From Moorena bouillonii PNG (GTDB taxonomy: Bacteria > Cyanobacteriota > Cyanobacteriia > Cyanobacteriales > Coleofasciculaceae): a DNA stretch of 64,000 nucleotides. The notes under the pieces were generated by a model. The model was not told the origin of the DNA. It saw only the letters and a list, made by a program, of their open reading frames with translations, and made no database searches. The position numbers were made by a program, and so were the translations under genes. Location: contig NZ_MKZS01000001.1 in the NCBI RefSeq assembly GCF_001942495.1, forward strand, positions 7,843,667 to 7,907,666, in the 5' to 3' direction. Below, piece after piece: positions 19,451 to 29,775 of the stretch. How positions within the stretch are numbered: the stretch's first letter is position 1; each line of letters opens with the position of its first letter.

Positions 19451-19633
19451 GTTATCTTAAATTTTGAATGTTGGGTTAACAAAAAAAAGAGGCATGATAT
19501 CAAATCCGGTTAATCGCTTCGGATTCAGCTTAATTGTTAGTTAATTGTTAATTTACTAACAACCAAGAATGATAAGTCTTCAACCGGAGATGATAGTCTA
19601 ACACTAGTCCCAAAGCCTGGCTGCTGGGGTAAC

Positions 19634-21103
19634 TTACCGTCCACCAACCGTAATCGAATCTACCTTGATATGAGGTTGACCGACGGTTACATAAACACTG
19701 CCGCTAATGGAACCACAGAAACCAGCGGCTAATCCTAAGTCTTTGGAACACATGGAAATCTTATTCATAATTTCCTTAGCTTCCCCAATCAGAATTGCCC
19801 CTTTCAGCGGTTTAGTGAGTTTGCCATTTTCAATCAAATAGGCTTCATCGACACCAAAATTAAATTCCCCAGTAGCACCAACACTACCACCGCCCATCCG
19901 CTTGCAGTAAATGCCTTTATCGATAGAAGCAAATAAATCCTCTACCTCGTAATCACCAGGAGCAATGTAGGTATTGCGCATCCGTGAAGCAGCAGCATAG
20001 GCATAATTCTGACGGCGGCCACTACCTGTTCTGGGGTGTCCAGTCAGCTGAGACCCTGCCCGGTCGGCGATAAAATTCTTCAGTATGCCATTTTCTATCA
20101 ACAGAGTTCTTTGGGCTGGCATGCCCTCATCATCCATATCAATGGTTCCAAAGGCATTGTCAGATAACCCTTCATCCCAGGCAGTAAGGCTTTCGTTAGC
20201 AATCTTCTCGCCTTTTTTGTCAGCAAACGGAGTAGTTTTCCGCTCAATCTGGGTCGTTTCCAACAGGTGTCCACAGGCTTCATGGAAAATTACCCCACCA
20301 AAGGAATTCGCCATGATAATGGGGTAAGTACCAGACTCTACGTAATCCGCATAGAGCATCTTACCAGCAGATTCAGCAACTTCCTCAGCAGTAGCATTAT
20401 AATCCCAGGCTCTTAGAAACTCTGGGTTACCGGTACTACCAGCACGCTTGCCAATCGAAGAGCGATGGTCACCATCAGCACATAGTAGGTTATATCCCAC
20501 AGACTGAGTTAAACGAATATCTCTGGCAAAGGTGCCATCACTAGCTGCCACCAAAACTTCCTGCCAATCCCGGAAATAAATAGCCCGTCGGGATTGGACA
20601 TGGCTAGCCTTGCGCTGGAGTGCCCCATTGGCATCCAGGAGTACTTCTCCCATTTCTGCCATCGAACTGCAACCGGATAGCCAAGTGTCTTTGCCTTTAG
20701 CAGTAGCGTAATCCCGCAACAGTTCCAGGTTAGTTTCTGGGATAAAGGCATTAGGGGTAGGTAATTCCAGCCCTTGAATAGACAGGGCTTTCTCCAAAGC
20801 CGCTTTTAGCCCCGAAAAGGATAGGTCATTAGTGCTAACATAGCAATCTGACTTACCCCGAAACACTCGGATACCAGCACCAGAGGAAAGGCGGGGAGAA
20901 ATGCTAGTAATGGCATCATCTTCCGCAAGACAGCTGATGTAGTTGACCCGTTCTAGGAAAAACTCAATGAAATCAGCACCAGCTGCTCGTCCTAATCCCA
21001 GGAGGGTGGAAAGGGGAGCTCTCCAGCTTTCATCAAAGCTTGAGGATGTGGATTGGTATTCCAGAGTAGGTAGTTCTTTGGATAGAAGTAGGGTTGGGGG
21101 CAT
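19634..21103 (-). CDS. tldD: TldD metalloprotease
   Basis: 489 residues, full length. The zinc-binding motif HEACGH is at residues 274-279 ([16 protein letters not shown]). The C-terminal part contains [19 protein letters not shown] and the catalytic-domain glycine-rich stretch [20 protein letters not shown], typical of TldD. With PmbA it forms the TldD/E protease. It is transcribed towards pmbA. The upstream gene on the opposite strand (21269) starts 165 bases away, leaving room for divergent promoters. Confidence 0.94.
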   Translation of the reverse strand: MPPTLLLSKELPTLEYQSTSSSFDESWRAPLSTLLGLGRAAGADFIEFFLERVNYISCLAEDDAITSISPRLSSGAGIRVFRGKSDCYVSTNDLSFSGLKAALEKALSIQGLELPTPNAFIPETNLELLRDYATAKGKDTWLSGCSSMAEMGEVLLDANGALQRKASHVQSRRAIYFRDWQEVLVAASDGTFARDIRLTQSVGYNLLCADGDHRSSIGKRAGSTGNPEFLRAWDYNATAEEVAESAGKMLYADYVESGTYPIIMANSFGGVIFHEACGHLLETTQIERKTTPFADKKGEKIANESLTAWDEGLSDNAFGTIDMDDEGMPAQRTLLIENGILKNFIADRAGSQLTGHPRTGSGRRQNYAYAAASRMRNTYIAPGDYEVEDLFASIDKGIYCKRMGGGSVGATGEFNFGVDEAYLIENGKLTKPLKGAILIGEAKEIMNKISMCSKDLGLAAGFCGSISGSVYVTVGQPHIKVDSITVGGR

Positions 21104-21268
21104 AGATAATTTCCTTATCCTTTGGATATATATCCTTTTGATGATGGGTTTTATATCTGCCAGTCTAGCAAAATCCTCAAAAGTTGGTTGAATCTGGTTC
21201 TATACTATGGGGGATGAGCTTTCTTGATTTAAAATTATTCATCTCTTACTTAATTTCAGATTATTTTT

Positions 21269-21655
21269 ATGAATACTAAAGGATTTCACCATGTAGCGAT
21301 TATTTGCTCAGATTATGAAAAATCGAAGCAGTTTTATGTGGATATTTTAGGGTTTTCGATTATTGAAGAAACCTTACGAGCTGCGAGAAAGTCTTATAAA
21401 TTGGATTTACAAGTGGGTGATGGGGATAGGATTGAGTTATTTTCCTTTCCTAATCCTCCTGAACGAGTTAGTCGTCCTGAAGCTTGCGGATTGAGACATT
21501 TAGCATTTCAAGTAGATGATATTCAAGCGTCGGTGAATTATCTCAAATCCAAGGGTGTGGATGTAGAAAGGATTAGAATTGATGAGCATACTGGGAAGCG
21601 ATTTACGTTTTTTCAAGACCCAGATGGATTGCCGTTAGAAATGTATGAAAGTTAA
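21269..21655 (+). CDS. VOC (glyoxalase/bleomycin-resistance) superfamily protein
   Basis: 128 residues forming one vicinal-oxygen-chelate module. HHVAIICSDYEKSKQFYVDI at the start and LRHLAFQVDD and FFQDPDGLPLEMYE later supply His and Glu metal ligands. It is closest in style to the YaeR/SMU1112c group of lactoylglutathione-lyase-like proteins; the substrate is unknown. It is a single gene, divergent from tldD and followed by minisatellites. Confidence 0.88.
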   Translation: MNTKGFHHVAIICSDYEKSKQFYVDILGFSIIEETLRAARKSYKLDLQVGDGDRIELFSFPNPPERVSRPEACGLRHLAFQVDDIQASVNYLKSKGVDVERIRIDEHTGKRFTFFQDPDGLPLEMYES

Positions 21656-21657
21656 AT

Positions 21658-21733
21658 GGAATCGGGAATCGGGAATCGGGAATCGGGAATCGGGAATCGG
21701 GAATCGGGAATCGGGAGCAGGGAGCAGGGAGCA
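21658..21733. repeat. Minisatellite of atcggga and gcaggga units
   Basis: Tandem 7-bp units (atcggga) pass into gcaggga units directly behind the VOC gene. Confidence 0.85.
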
Positions 21734-21866
21734 GTGTATTCATAATAGTAACCCACCCCTAACCCCTCCCAGGATGGGAAGTGAAAATATTGTATAATTT
21801 CCTAAGAAGTAAAATTTTCAAGGAAACTAAAGAAAATGTCTTGGGATAGCTACATCGATAATCTAA

Positions 21867-22031
21867 GAGGTTGTCTGAGAAGTCTCATTTGCTACATCCA
21901 AGCCCCCGTTGGTCCCCCGAGCGAGCAATCCCTCGGTCGGGGGACTTTTAGAAGCAAATTGACTCTTCCCCCAAAGTTGGGGGGCTAGGGGGGCAAAATT
22001 CAGTATCAAAAAACTTTTCAGATATCCTCTA
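21867..22031. mobile_element. MITE-like inverted-repeat element, about 165 bp
   Basis: The left end agaggttgtctgagaagt is matched in inverse by acttttcagatatcctct (about 14 of 18 positions). Inside are two smaller palindromes (ccccgagcg..ctcggtcgggg and the cccccaaagttgggggg stretch). There is no coding content. It accounts for most of the gap between the VOC and DUF29 genes; the rest (22070-22190) is the dispersed gaggtacac repeat with a minisatellite. Confidence 0.6.
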
Positions 22032-22209
22032 ATTGGACAATCTAAAGACGCTAATGGAAGGTAACAAAATAAGTATAGCGGTTTTTACCCTAATGAGGTA
22101 CACATAATTTTTTACTTCTTCCCTCTTTTGACTTTACTGCTCCCTGCTCCCTGTTCCCTGTTCCCTGTTCCCTAAAACCCAAAAACTCCTTACTAGCTTG
22201 AGAACAGCT

Positions 22210-22656
22210 ATGACTAAAACAAGTGATCTATATTCTCTGTATGATGTTGATAATGAAAAATGGTTATTAGAAACTCTGAAACTCCTAAAAGAAAAACGAC
22301 TAGGAAATCTCGACATAGAGCATTTAATTGAGGAATTAGAAGGATTGAGTCGTCGAGATAAATTAACAGTTGAAAGTTTTTTAGAACAAATTATCCGACA
22401 TTTATTACTCCTGAACTATTGGCAAGAGCAATATGACTATAACGCGAACCATTGGCAAGCGGAAATTATGAGCTTTAGAACCCAACTGGACGAGTATTTA
22501 ACTAAAAATCTCCGCAATCATTTACAAGAAAATCAAGCCAAAGTTTATAAAAAAGCCTTAAAATATGTCAGAAAAAAAACCGCTATGATGATTCAATTTC
22601 CTGAAGACTGTCCCTATGCTCTCGAACAATTATTAGATCAAGATTGGCTGCCTTAG
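22210..22656 (+). CDS. DUF29-family protein
   Basis: 148 residues from ATG 22210; an upstream TTG at 22198 is less likely. The sequence DVDNEKWLLETLKLLKEKR and then LDIEHLIEELEGLSRRDK, LEQIIRHLLLLNYW, is the typical DUF29 pattern. This family is very common in cyanobacteria, often in repeat-rich accessory regions. Its function is unknown. It is mostly helical and soluble. It is surrounded by repeats on both sides, with no operon partners. Confidence 0.88.
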   Translation: MTKTSDLYSLYDVDNEKWLLETLKLLKEKRLGNLDIEHLIEELEGLSRRDKLTVESFLEQIIRHLLLLNYWQEQYDYNANHWQAEIMSFRTQLDEYLTKNLRNHLQENQAKVYKKALKYVRKKTAMMIQFPEDCPYALEQLLDQDWLP

Positions 22657-22668
22657 TCAGCGCTCAGC

Positions 22669-22950
22669 AGTCAGCGGTCAGCTTTGTGGCATAGGCTTTG
22701 GCCTTGGCCAAAAGGCCACGCGGGGCGCGTTTGGCCACGCTGTGCGAACGACACTGAAACTTTCCTCAAATTAAAGGAATGCTTACCTCTTTTATTCTTA
22801 ACGGTTTCCTCATCAACCGTGCCCATAGCGCATAAGCACCTCAAGTACCGTGGCACAGGCTTTGGCCTTGGCCAAAAGGCCACGCGGGGCGCGTTTGGCC
22901 ACGCTGTGCGAACGAGGCTGGGACTAACCCATTAGCTGATAACTGAATGC
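22669..22950. repeat. Two copies of the GGCCTTGGCCAAAAGGCCACGC element
   Basis: Bases 22686-22752 and 22850-22915 carry the same element (aggctttggccttggcca, then cgctgtgcgaacga). Between them is a small hairpin (acggtttcctcatcaaccgt). Related elements occur at 24655-24775, 29876-29940 and 48598-48665. Non-coding; it fills the gap up to the PEP-CTERM gene. Confidence 0.8.
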
Positions 22951-23066
22951 TTACGATTGTTTTGCCTTGAGGACTAGAGGTCAATGAAAAAAACTCCTCT
23001 GGATAATTGAGGAGCGATCACCTATAAAAACCGATTAAAATTTTAACGTTTTGCTGTTGATATGCG

Positions 23067-23705
23067 TTACTTCAATTTACGTTTGAGAGCTGACCCAAAA
23101 CCAAGAGAACCAGTAATAAGCAGACCTAAGACAGAAGCAGGTTCAGGCACAGGTGTTGTACATCCAAAACATGTAATCTCGAAATCAAAAGCACCATCAC
23201 CTCCATCATTAGGACCACTTATAAAATTAGTAACGATGGCTGTGTATTCGCCAGTTCCAGGCAAAGTTAAGGTTACTACAGCACGAGGATCTGCAAATGG
23301 TCCCGGATTAGGAATTTCATCATCAGCAAACTCTAGAAAGCCTGGGTCACCCCGATCAATATTTACATTAAATCCGCTAGCAAAGTCGGAAGTATCCTCG
23401 AAAAGACCTTCAAAAACCCAGAGAGCTGGATCTAAATCTTGCTCTATGCGGAGTGCTTCGATTGTAACTACATCTCCTTGATTGCCGAAAAAGTTAAAAA
23501 AACGACCTGTGGACTGGTCACTAAAAAAACCACTACTAGAAATAGCATCAAACTCAGGGATTCCGTCTTGTAAAGTCCCTTGGTAGGTGATAGATGCGGC
23601 GTCAGCTGGTGCAGCGGCAATCCCAGCGCCAGCAATGACACTGAGGGCGATAGCGCTGTAGGTAAGGGGATTGGTGACTTTGTTGTTTATCAAACTATTA
23701 AGCAT
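23067..23705 (-). CDS. PEP-CTERM sorting-domain exported protein
   Basis: 212 residues from the ATG at 23705, chosen over the one at 23714 because CAGGAG (23715-23720 on the complement) lies 9 bases upstream of it and abuts the other. The N-terminal signal sequence (TYSAIALSVIAGAGIAAAPA) is followed by a secreted beta-rich domain resembling other cyanobacterial PEP-CTERM proteins. The C-terminus has the VPEPASVLGLL motif, a hydrophobic stretch and a basic tail (KRKLK), the signal read by an exosortase. The mature protein would be released or anchored at the surface. The function of the passenger domain is unknown. Confidence 0.85.
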   Translation of the reverse strand: MLNSLINNKVTNPLTYSAIALSVIAGAGIAAAPADAASITYQGTLQDGIPEFDAISSSGFFSDQSTGRFFNFFGNQGDVVTIEALRIEQDLDPALWVFEGLFEDTSDFASGFNVNIDRGDPGFLEFADDEIPNPGPFADPRAVVTLTLPGTGEYTAIVTNFISGPNDGGDGAFDFEITCFGCTTPVPEPASVLGLLITGSLGFGSALKRKLK

Positions 23706-23714
23706 GATGATCAT

Positions 23715-24465
23715 CTCCTGACAATTGACAGTTACTGATTCCCAAAAAAATCACAAAAATGCCTCTGTTAGTAGCGATAAAAAACCTGATTAGTCAACGC
23801 TACTAAATTGTGATTTTATTGATAATCCGTTTATTAATTAACCGGTCAGTTCATCTAAAAATCAAGCAGATCAAGCCAATTAGTTAACCCATCTCGATCC
23901 CAAGACTCACGCGAGCACCATGAACTGACCTATCTAATACAGATAGTTTTAAGCTGGATTTAAGTAATTAGGATTTAAATCAACTATTGGTATTGATGGC
24001 TTACTTGTCTCCAATCAAAATTTTATATCTAACTCAGATAAAATTTATAAATTTCACGGAAAACTCACTAAACCTTTAACTATATAAAGCTTTGATAAAA
24101 AATTTTTTGATGAGATAAAATTAGATAGTTTTGCTCTCCTAGACTGATTCTAGTAAATGAGTAGTTTAAATCAGCTTAAGCCCTTAAATAGCAAGGGATT
24201 CAACAAAGGGATGCATGGCTACTCCCTACTCCCATCAACCCAGGACGAAGTACCTCACCCAATTCAGAAACGCTATACTATGTTTACATCTCAAGTAAAA
24301 ATGCTATAGATCACAAATTAACCATTAGTAGCAAGTTGCTGTTAAAGAAGTCATACCACCCACATCAAGGTCTGTCTAGATTTGAGATTAGCGTTCGCGA
24401 AGCGGTTCCAAAGGAACATCGCACTCTGTTAATGAGATGCTGACCACTAACCTATTTTTCCTCTT
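23715..24465. other. Gene-free region upstream of the PEP-CTERM gene
   Basis: About 750 bases rich in A and T with no supported ORF. It probably holds the promoter of the minus-strand PEP-CTERM gene. At about 24388-24424 there is a short GCGTTCGCGAAGCGGTTCC palindromic element, and at 24223-24290 a piece of the dispersed repeat family. Confidence 0.5.
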
Positions 24466-24790
24466 TGAATTAAGAATGTAGAATTAAGAATTTAGAATTA
24501 AGAATTAAGAATGTAGAATTAAGAATTTAGAATTAAGAATTTAGAATTTGGAATTCTGCATTCTACATTCTACATTCTGCATTCTACATTCTACATTCTG
24601 CATTCTACATTCTGCATTCTGCATTCTACATTCTGACATACAACCTTCAACCCTCAACCTTGGCCTTTCGGCCACGCTACGCGAACAACCTTCAACCTTG
24701 GCCTTTCGGCCACGCTACGCGAACAACCTTCAACCTTCAACCTTGGCCTTTCGGCCACGCTACGCGAACAACCTTCAACAAATACCAACA
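24466..24790. repeat. Stacked minisatellites and GGCCTTTCGGCCACGC elements
   Basis: Three arrays follow one another: gaattaagaat(g/t)tag units (24466-24555), cattctacattctg units (24556-24637) and three or four copies of a 38-45 bp unit with ccttggcctttcggccacgc, then tacgcgaacaaccttcaa (24645-24783). They end at the 3' end of cphA. Confidence 0.9.
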
Positions 24791-24795
24791 ACCGC

Positions 24796-27474
24796 TTAAT
24801 TGACCACCGATGGCTTCAACTCATCTTCGGTGTCAGCACTGGTTGCCTTAAGGCCATTATCCGACAAGGGATTACGAGCCTCAATGAGTTTGATCGCACG
24901 ACTGACACTTTCTGGCAGAATCACCACTAAACCACCATCAGCCACTTTATCCAAACCCCTATCAATTGCCTCTGTCTCCTTGAGGATAATCTCATAGTTG
25001 GACTCGCGATTTTCCTCTCGTATGCCCTTACGAATTAACTCAGCTGCATCACCACTGGGACGTCCTCTTAAGTCATCATCTTCTTTGATAATAATCCTGT
25101 CAAAGATTTTTGCTGAGAGTCGTCCTAATTCAATAAAGTCTTCATCCCGGCGATCCCCAGGACCACCCACAACCCCAAAGCGCTCTCCCGGCCAGTTGCG
25201 CACAAAACTACCCAATGCCTCGTAACTAGCTGCATTGTGGGCATAATCCACTAGAGCATGATAACTGCCAAGATTGAACAAATTCATTCGTCCGGGTGTC
25301 TGGTCTACAGAAGCCCGAAATGTGGTCAATGCCTTTCGAATGGCCTCAATCGAGACTCCTTGAGCAAAGGCAGCGAGACTCGCAGCTAGAGCATTAGCAA
25401 TCATAAAAGGTGCCCGTCCCCCAATTGTCACTGGCACATTAACTGCCTGCTCAATCCGCAGGGTCCAATCCCCTTTGATGATAGACAAATAACCATTTTC
25501 ATAAACCGCAGCCAGACCTCCACCACTAGTGTGGTTTTTGATCAACTCATTCTCTGAGTTCATCGAGAAATAACCCACTTGACCCTTTACCTTTTCTGCC
25601 ATTGCTCTGACTAGGGGGTCATCAGCATTGAGGATAGCATAGCCCTTCGGACTCACCACTTCCGCCACAATACTCTTCACCTTGGCCATCTGTTCAATGG
25701 TGTCGATGTCTCCAATTCCCAAGTGGTCAGCGGAGACATTTAAAACCACCCCAATATCACATTTGTCAAAGGCCAAGCCAGAACGCAGGATCCCACCCCG
25801 AGCAGTTTCCAGCACTGCCACCTCAACTGTAGGGTCTTTGAGAATTACCTGAGCACTTTGGGGTCCAGTGGTATCACCTTTTTCCACCATATATTCATCA
25901 ACGTAGATCCCATCGGTAGTGGTATAGCCTACAACCTTTCCAGTTTGGCGATAGATATGGGCAATTAAGCGGGTGGTCGTGGTTTTTCCGTTGGTACCTG
26001 TAATGGCGATGATGGGAATACGGTTAGGTTGGCCATTTGGGAAGAGCATATCTAGGACTGGTGCTGCCACATTCCGGGGCTGACCTTGACTAGGACAAAC
26101 ATGCATCCTAAAGCCAGGGGCAGCATTCACCTCAACCACCACCCCATCAGCTTCCCGTAAAGGCTTAGTGATATCGGAGGTGACAATATCAATTCCAGCA
26201 ATATCCAGACCAATAATTTTGGCAACCCGCTGTGCCAGCCAGATAGTTTCTGGATGGATGTTATCGGTGTGGTCTACAGCAATACCCCCAGTGCTGAGAT
26301 TGGCAGTTTCCCGCAAGTAACAAACTTCCCCCTTTCTGGGTATACTGTTCAATCTGTACCCTTGCTTTTTCAAGACACTCTCACTGGTAGCGTCTACCAC
26401 AATTTTAGTCAAGACATTGTCGTGTCCCTCACCGCGATGGGGATCAAGGTTAGTTTGGTCAATCAGTTCCTCAATCGTAGACCTACCATTACCCACCACA
26501 TGGGCAGGGATACGCTCTGCTACTGCTACTACCTTGCCATTGACCACAAGAATCCGGTGGTCAAAACCTTTATAATAGCGCTCCACAATCACAGAGCGGG
26601 AGACTTCTTTGGCGGTCTTATAGGCAGTCTGCGCCTCTTCCCAGCTATTAATATCGAGGGTAATGCCTCGTCCATGATTCCCATTCAGGGGTTTAATCAC
26701 AATCGGGTAGCCACCTACATACTCAATTGCCCCTTCCAACTCATCTAGGAATCGAATCGTTGTCCCCCGGGGAACCGGTACACCAGCATCCCTCAGGATT
26801 TGTTTGGTACCTTCTTTATCACAAGCCAACTCAACCCCTAAAATCCCTGAATAATCACTCAATGTGGCTTGAATCCGCTTTTGGTGGACACCGTAGCCCA
26901 GTTGAATCATCGCTCTCGCGCTCAGCTGCATCCAGGGAATATCTCTGGCTTCGGCTTCCTTAACCAGGGATTGAGTGCTTGGTCCTAAAGCTGAATTATT
27001 AGCCAGTTCTTGTAAATCTTTCAGGTCTTGTTCTAATTCACTTTGGGGATAGGTTTGCTTATCAATGATGCTACGACACAGCCGCACAGCTGCCCTAGCG
27101 GCATAACGACCCACCTGCTCATCAATGTACTCAAATATGACCTGGTAGACTCCTGGTGTCGCTGTTTCCCTAGTGCGACCAAATCCAACCCTCATGCCAG
27201 CCAGATCTTGTAGTTCTAGGGCAACGTGTTCAATGATGTGCCCCATCATGGTGCCTCTGGCAACCCGAGCAAGGAATCCCCCCCGGACACCAGGGGAACA
27301 GAAATGCTCTTCCAGACTGGGTAGGACAGTCTTTAGTCCTTTATAGAAGCCAGGAATCTCGTTGGAGGGGGTATTTGCCAATTCCTCTAAATCGAGACGC
27401 ATGACAATCAGTTTGTGATGTCCAATACTCCAATAATTAGGACCACGTAAAGTCTGGATTCTCAGAATTCTCAT
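24796..27474 (-). CDS. cphA: Cyanophycin synthetase
   Basis: 892 residues, the expected length. It makes cyanophycin (multi-L-arginyl-poly-L-aspartate) by ATP-dependent addition of Asp to the backbone and Arg to the side chain. Seen in order: an N-terminal cyanophycin-specific domain (MRILRIQTLRGPNYWSIGHH); an ATP-grasp domain (YPIVIKPLNGNHGRGITLDI and VEVNAAPGFRMH); and a Mur-ligase-like domain with the P-loop ITGTNGKTTTTRLIA and DYAHNAASYEAL. The start ATG at 27474 fits the conserved N-terminus. The cphB gene lies 527 bases upstream on the same strand, as in other cyanobacteria. Confidence 0.97.
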   Translation of the reverse strand: MRILRIQTLRGPNYWSIGHHKLIVMRLDLEELANTPSNEIPGFYKGLKTVLPSLEEHFCSPGVRGGFLARVARGTMMGHIIEHVALELQDLAGMRVGFGRTRETATPGVYQVIFEYIDEQVGRYAARAAVRLCRSIIDKQTYPQSELEQDLKDLQELANNSALGPSTQSLVKEAEARDIPWMQLSARAMIQLGYGVHQKRIQATLSDYSGILGVELACDKEGTKQILRDAGVPVPRGTTIRFLDELEGAIEYVGGYPIVIKPLNGNHGRGITLDINSWEEAQTAYKTAKEVSRSVIVERYYKGFDHRILVVNGKVVAVAERIPAHVVGNGRSTIEELIDQTNLDPHRGEGHDNVLTKIVVDATSESVLKKQGYRLNSIPRKGEVCYLRETANLSTGGIAVDHTDNIHPETIWLAQRVAKIIGLDIAGIDIVTSDITKPLREADGVVVEVNAAPGFRMHVCPSQGQPRNVAAPVLDMLFPNGQPNRIPIIAITGTNGKTTTTRLIAHIYRQTGKVVGYTTTDGIYVDEYMVEKGDTTGPQSAQVILKDPTVEVAVLETARGGILRSGLAFDKCDIGVVLNVSADHLGIGDIDTIEQMAKVKSIVAEVVSPKGYAILNADDPLVRAMAEKVKGQVGYFSMNSENELIKNHTSGGGLAAVYENGYLSIIKGDWTLRIEQAVNVPVTIGGRAPFMIANALAASLAAFAQGVSIEAIRKALTTFRASVDQTPGRMNLFNLGSYHALVDYAHNAASYEALGSFVRNWPGERFGVVGGPGDRRDEDFIELGRLSAKIFDRIIIKEDDDLRGRPSGDAAELIRKGIREENRESNYEIILKETEAIDRGLDKVADGGLVVILPESVSRAIKLIEARNPLSDNGLKATSADTEDELKPSVVN

Positions 27475-28001
27475 ATCAACTGAAACTTCGGTGGTGATGC
27501 TCGCTGAATGTGCAAGGAAGCCTAAAGACGCAATTCATCAAATAAAATCCGCCTTTATCGCCTACTTTGGCACTACTTTGGCACATTATGAGCCGATTGG
27601 CACGCTTGAAAACTCTAGCTCCAATCCGGGAATCAGGCGATCCGGTAGGCTGCTGATTAGATTTGGGATAATCTTATTATTATCAACCTTGGAGATAAAA
27701 AAAACTGTTCTGTGTGAACAGTTTTTTCAAAATTATCCATAATTATCCATTGCAGCCAGCAGGTAAGGAGCCATGTAAAAATAAGTTGTACAAATTTTAT
27801 CTGAAATAACTTGTGAGATATAGCTTCCAGAACAAAAAATGTTCAGGTTATTTTTACGCGAGTCCTAATCAGATGAATTCCCCCAACTACAGTCATGAGG
27901 AAACCCCTTGATTAAGGCACTGCATCCCTTGGCACAGGTCAGGTCAAGCCATACTCAAAAGCGTGGGCTGGTTATTGCGCTTGTTGTCCAGGAGGTAAGG
28001 T
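27475..28001. other. Intergenic region between cphB and cphA
   Basis: It holds the hairpin described at 27699-27727 and otherwise no supported gene. The part nearest cphA probably contains its own promoter. Small ORFs here lack family features. Confidence 0.5.
27699..27727 (-). terminator. Bidirectional hairpin terminator between cphB and cphA
   Basis: A 12-bp stem, AAAAAACTGTTC (27699-27710) with GAACAGTTTTTT (27716-27727), around a five-base loop. On the complement the stem ends in a run of T. It could stop cphB transcription before cphA, or act as a partial attenuator, and would let the two genes be expressed at different levels. Confidence 0.7.
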
Positions 28002-28871
28002 TTAGCTTTCTACTGCGAATAACGAACGCTTCTGAAAGTGGTAGCGATCGCCATGACACAGAACATGCACTCGCAGATTGTGGATACTGATCGGGTCGTT
28101 ATGACCAATCTTAGGCTGGTTGGTGTAAGACATTTCCTTGGGATCAATAATTGTGACAGTGCCTTTACCCATCACTTCTAACCAACCATTTTTTTCAAAC
28201 AAAGCACAGGTATCTTCATCGATTCCGATGGCCAATCGCTCCGGATGTTCCGAAATAGCACTGATCAGGCGTGCCATACGATTCCGATGGTAGAAATGTT
28301 GATCGACAATCACCTCTGGAATGATTCCTAAGCCCATGGTTATATCCACCAAAGAACGATTAGGAAACTCACCACTACCACCACCAGCAATCATGTGATG
28401 ACCCATAACTGCAGCCCCAGCACTTGTCCCAGCTATGGTAATCTCGCTCTGATGAACCCGCTGCCGAACTTTTTCCATTAAGGGGGTATCGGCTAGTAGC
28501 CCGCACAAGCGTAGTTGGTCACCTCCAGTCATGAATACCCCGGTACAGATTTCCAAGTACTCTAGTAAGTCTTGGTTTTCTGCTTGATAGCGATCGCGTA
28601 TATCTAGCAACCGAATTTCCTCGGCTCCCATGTCTTCAAAGATGCGTTGATAGCGACTGCCAATCACGGTTGGTTCTCTGGAGGCTGAAGGGATAATGGC
28701 AAGGCGAGCATTAGTTCCTCCAGCACGCCGAAAAAAAGTTTGCAGGATCTCTCGTCCGTGAACTTTATCTTCAGCGCCGCCGATTACCAAAATAGCTGGT
28801 TGAGTGGACTTAGGCATCCTCATTCTTTGCAATTGAGATTCTAACTGCTGCATTATATTAGTAATGGGCAT
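28002..28871 (-). CDS. cphB: Cyanophycinase
   Basis: 289 residues. A serine-type exopeptidase of the S51 fold that releases beta-Asp-Arg dipeptides from cyanophycin. Visible: the nucleophile-elbow sequence AGTSAGAAVMGHH, ILVIGGAEDKVHGREIL near the N-terminus, and GVFMTGGDQLRL. The N-terminus is about 18 residues longer than in many homologues (MPITNIMQQLESQLQRMRMP precedes the core). It pairs with cphA downstream; the two genes serve nitrogen storage and its mobilisation. Confidence 0.96.
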   Translation of the reverse strand: MPITNIMQQLESQLQRMRMPKSTQPAILVIGGAEDKVHGREILQTFFRRAGGTNARLAIIPSASREPTVIGSRYQRIFEDMGAEEIRLLDIRDRYQAENQDLLEYLEICTGVFMTGGDQLRLCGLLADTPLMEKVRQRVHQSEITIAGTSAGAAVMGHHMIAGGGSGEFPNRSLVDITMGLGIIPEVIVDQHFYHRNRMARLISAISEHPERLAIGIDEDTCALFEKNGWLEVMGKGTVTIIDPKEMSYTNQPKIGHNDPISIHNLRVHVLCHGDRYHFQKRSLFAVES

Positions 28872-29067
28872 GAGGTGAGTTGAATACTTTTGAGTAGTGC
28901 TTTTTAGTTAAAATGCCACATTATAGCAATTTTTACGTTGAATCCGTGATTTTTTAATGATATTCACGCATTATAGCCTTACCATTTATGCATAATCACT
29001 GATTATGTATCTTAGCCTCTTCCCACAGGATTTTTAGCTCCAGACCCCTACCCTCCCTTAACTCCTT

Positions 29068-29775
29068 GTGCGATTTGACATTATCACTCTGTTTCCGGAT
29101 TTCTTCACCTCTCCCCTGAGTTCAGGGCTACTTGGTAAGGCACTCCTCAAACAAATAGCCGAAGTGCATCTGATCAACCCCCGAGACTTTGCTACTGACA
29201 AGCATCGACGAGTTGATGATGAACCCTACGGTGGTGGGGTGGGAATGTTGATGAAACCAGAGCCGATTTTTGCGGCTGTAGAGTCTTTACCCATTTTACC
29301 CCACCGTGATGTCATCTTAATGACTCCCCAGGGGCAACCGATGAAACAGCAATTGTTCAAAGAATTGGCCACAGGTTATGATCAGCTGGTGATAATTTGT
29401 GGACACTACGAAGGTGTGGATGAGCGGGTATTACATTTAGTCACCCGAGAGGTATCACTGGGGGATTTTGTCTTAACCTGTGGAGAAATCCCAGCCCTAG
29501 CCATGATTAATGGTGTCACCCGGTTGCTACCAGGAACAGTAGGCAAAGCCGAATCCCTTAAATTAGAAAGCTTTGAAGCCGGGTTACTGGACTATCCTCA
29601 GTACACAAGACCTGCTGAGTTTCGGGGATGGAAGGTTCCAGAAGTTCTGTTATCAGGACATCATGGGGAAATTGAGCGCTGGCGTAAAGAGCAGCAAATT
29701 CAGAGGACTAAAGAACGCCGTCCTGATTTGTTTGATCAATCCCTAAATGCAAAGGGAACAGGGAGTAGGGAGTAG
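29068..29775 (+). CDS. trmD: tRNA (guanine-N1)-methyltransferase TrmD
   Basis: 235 residues starting at GTG 29068 (VRFDIITLFPDFF). It methylates G37 of tRNAs next to the anticodon and prevents frameshifting. The SPOUT-knot motifs are clear: GGVGMLMKPEPIF, IICGHYEGVDERV, LGDFVLTCGEIPALAMINGV. The last residues (KGTGSRE) are encoded by the start of a gggagtag minisatellite, so the natural C-terminus has been replaced or extended by repeat sequence. The divergent gene cphB begins 196 bases upstream. Confidence 0.96.
   Translation: MRFDIITLFPDFFTSPLSSGLLGKALLKQIAEVHLINPRDFATDKHRRVDDEPYGGGVGMLMKPEPIFAAVESLPILPHRDVILMTPQGQPMKQQLFKELATGYDQLVIICGHYEGVDERVLHLVTREVSLGDFVLTCGEIPALAMINGVTRLLPGTVGKAESLKLESFEAGLLDYPQYTRPAEFRGWKVPEVLLSGHHGEIERWRKEQQIQRTKERRPDLFDQSLNAKGTGSRE

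Noticed and set aside
22684-22935. 83-codon ORF and its opposite-strand partner
   Set aside because: Formed by two copies of the GGCCAAAAGGCC element.
23062-23481. 139-codon plus-strand ORF inside the PEP-CTERM gene
   Set aside because: Antisense; the minus-strand frame has signal peptide, PEP motif and ribosome-binding site.
24548-24799. 83-codon ORF in the minisatellites behind cphA
   Set aside because: Entirely repeat-encoded (FCILHSTFCILHS-type translation).
24998-26963. Several plus-strand ORFs within cphA
   Set aside because: They are antisense shadows of a conserved gene; translations are low-complexity Ser/Arg/Pro without family features.
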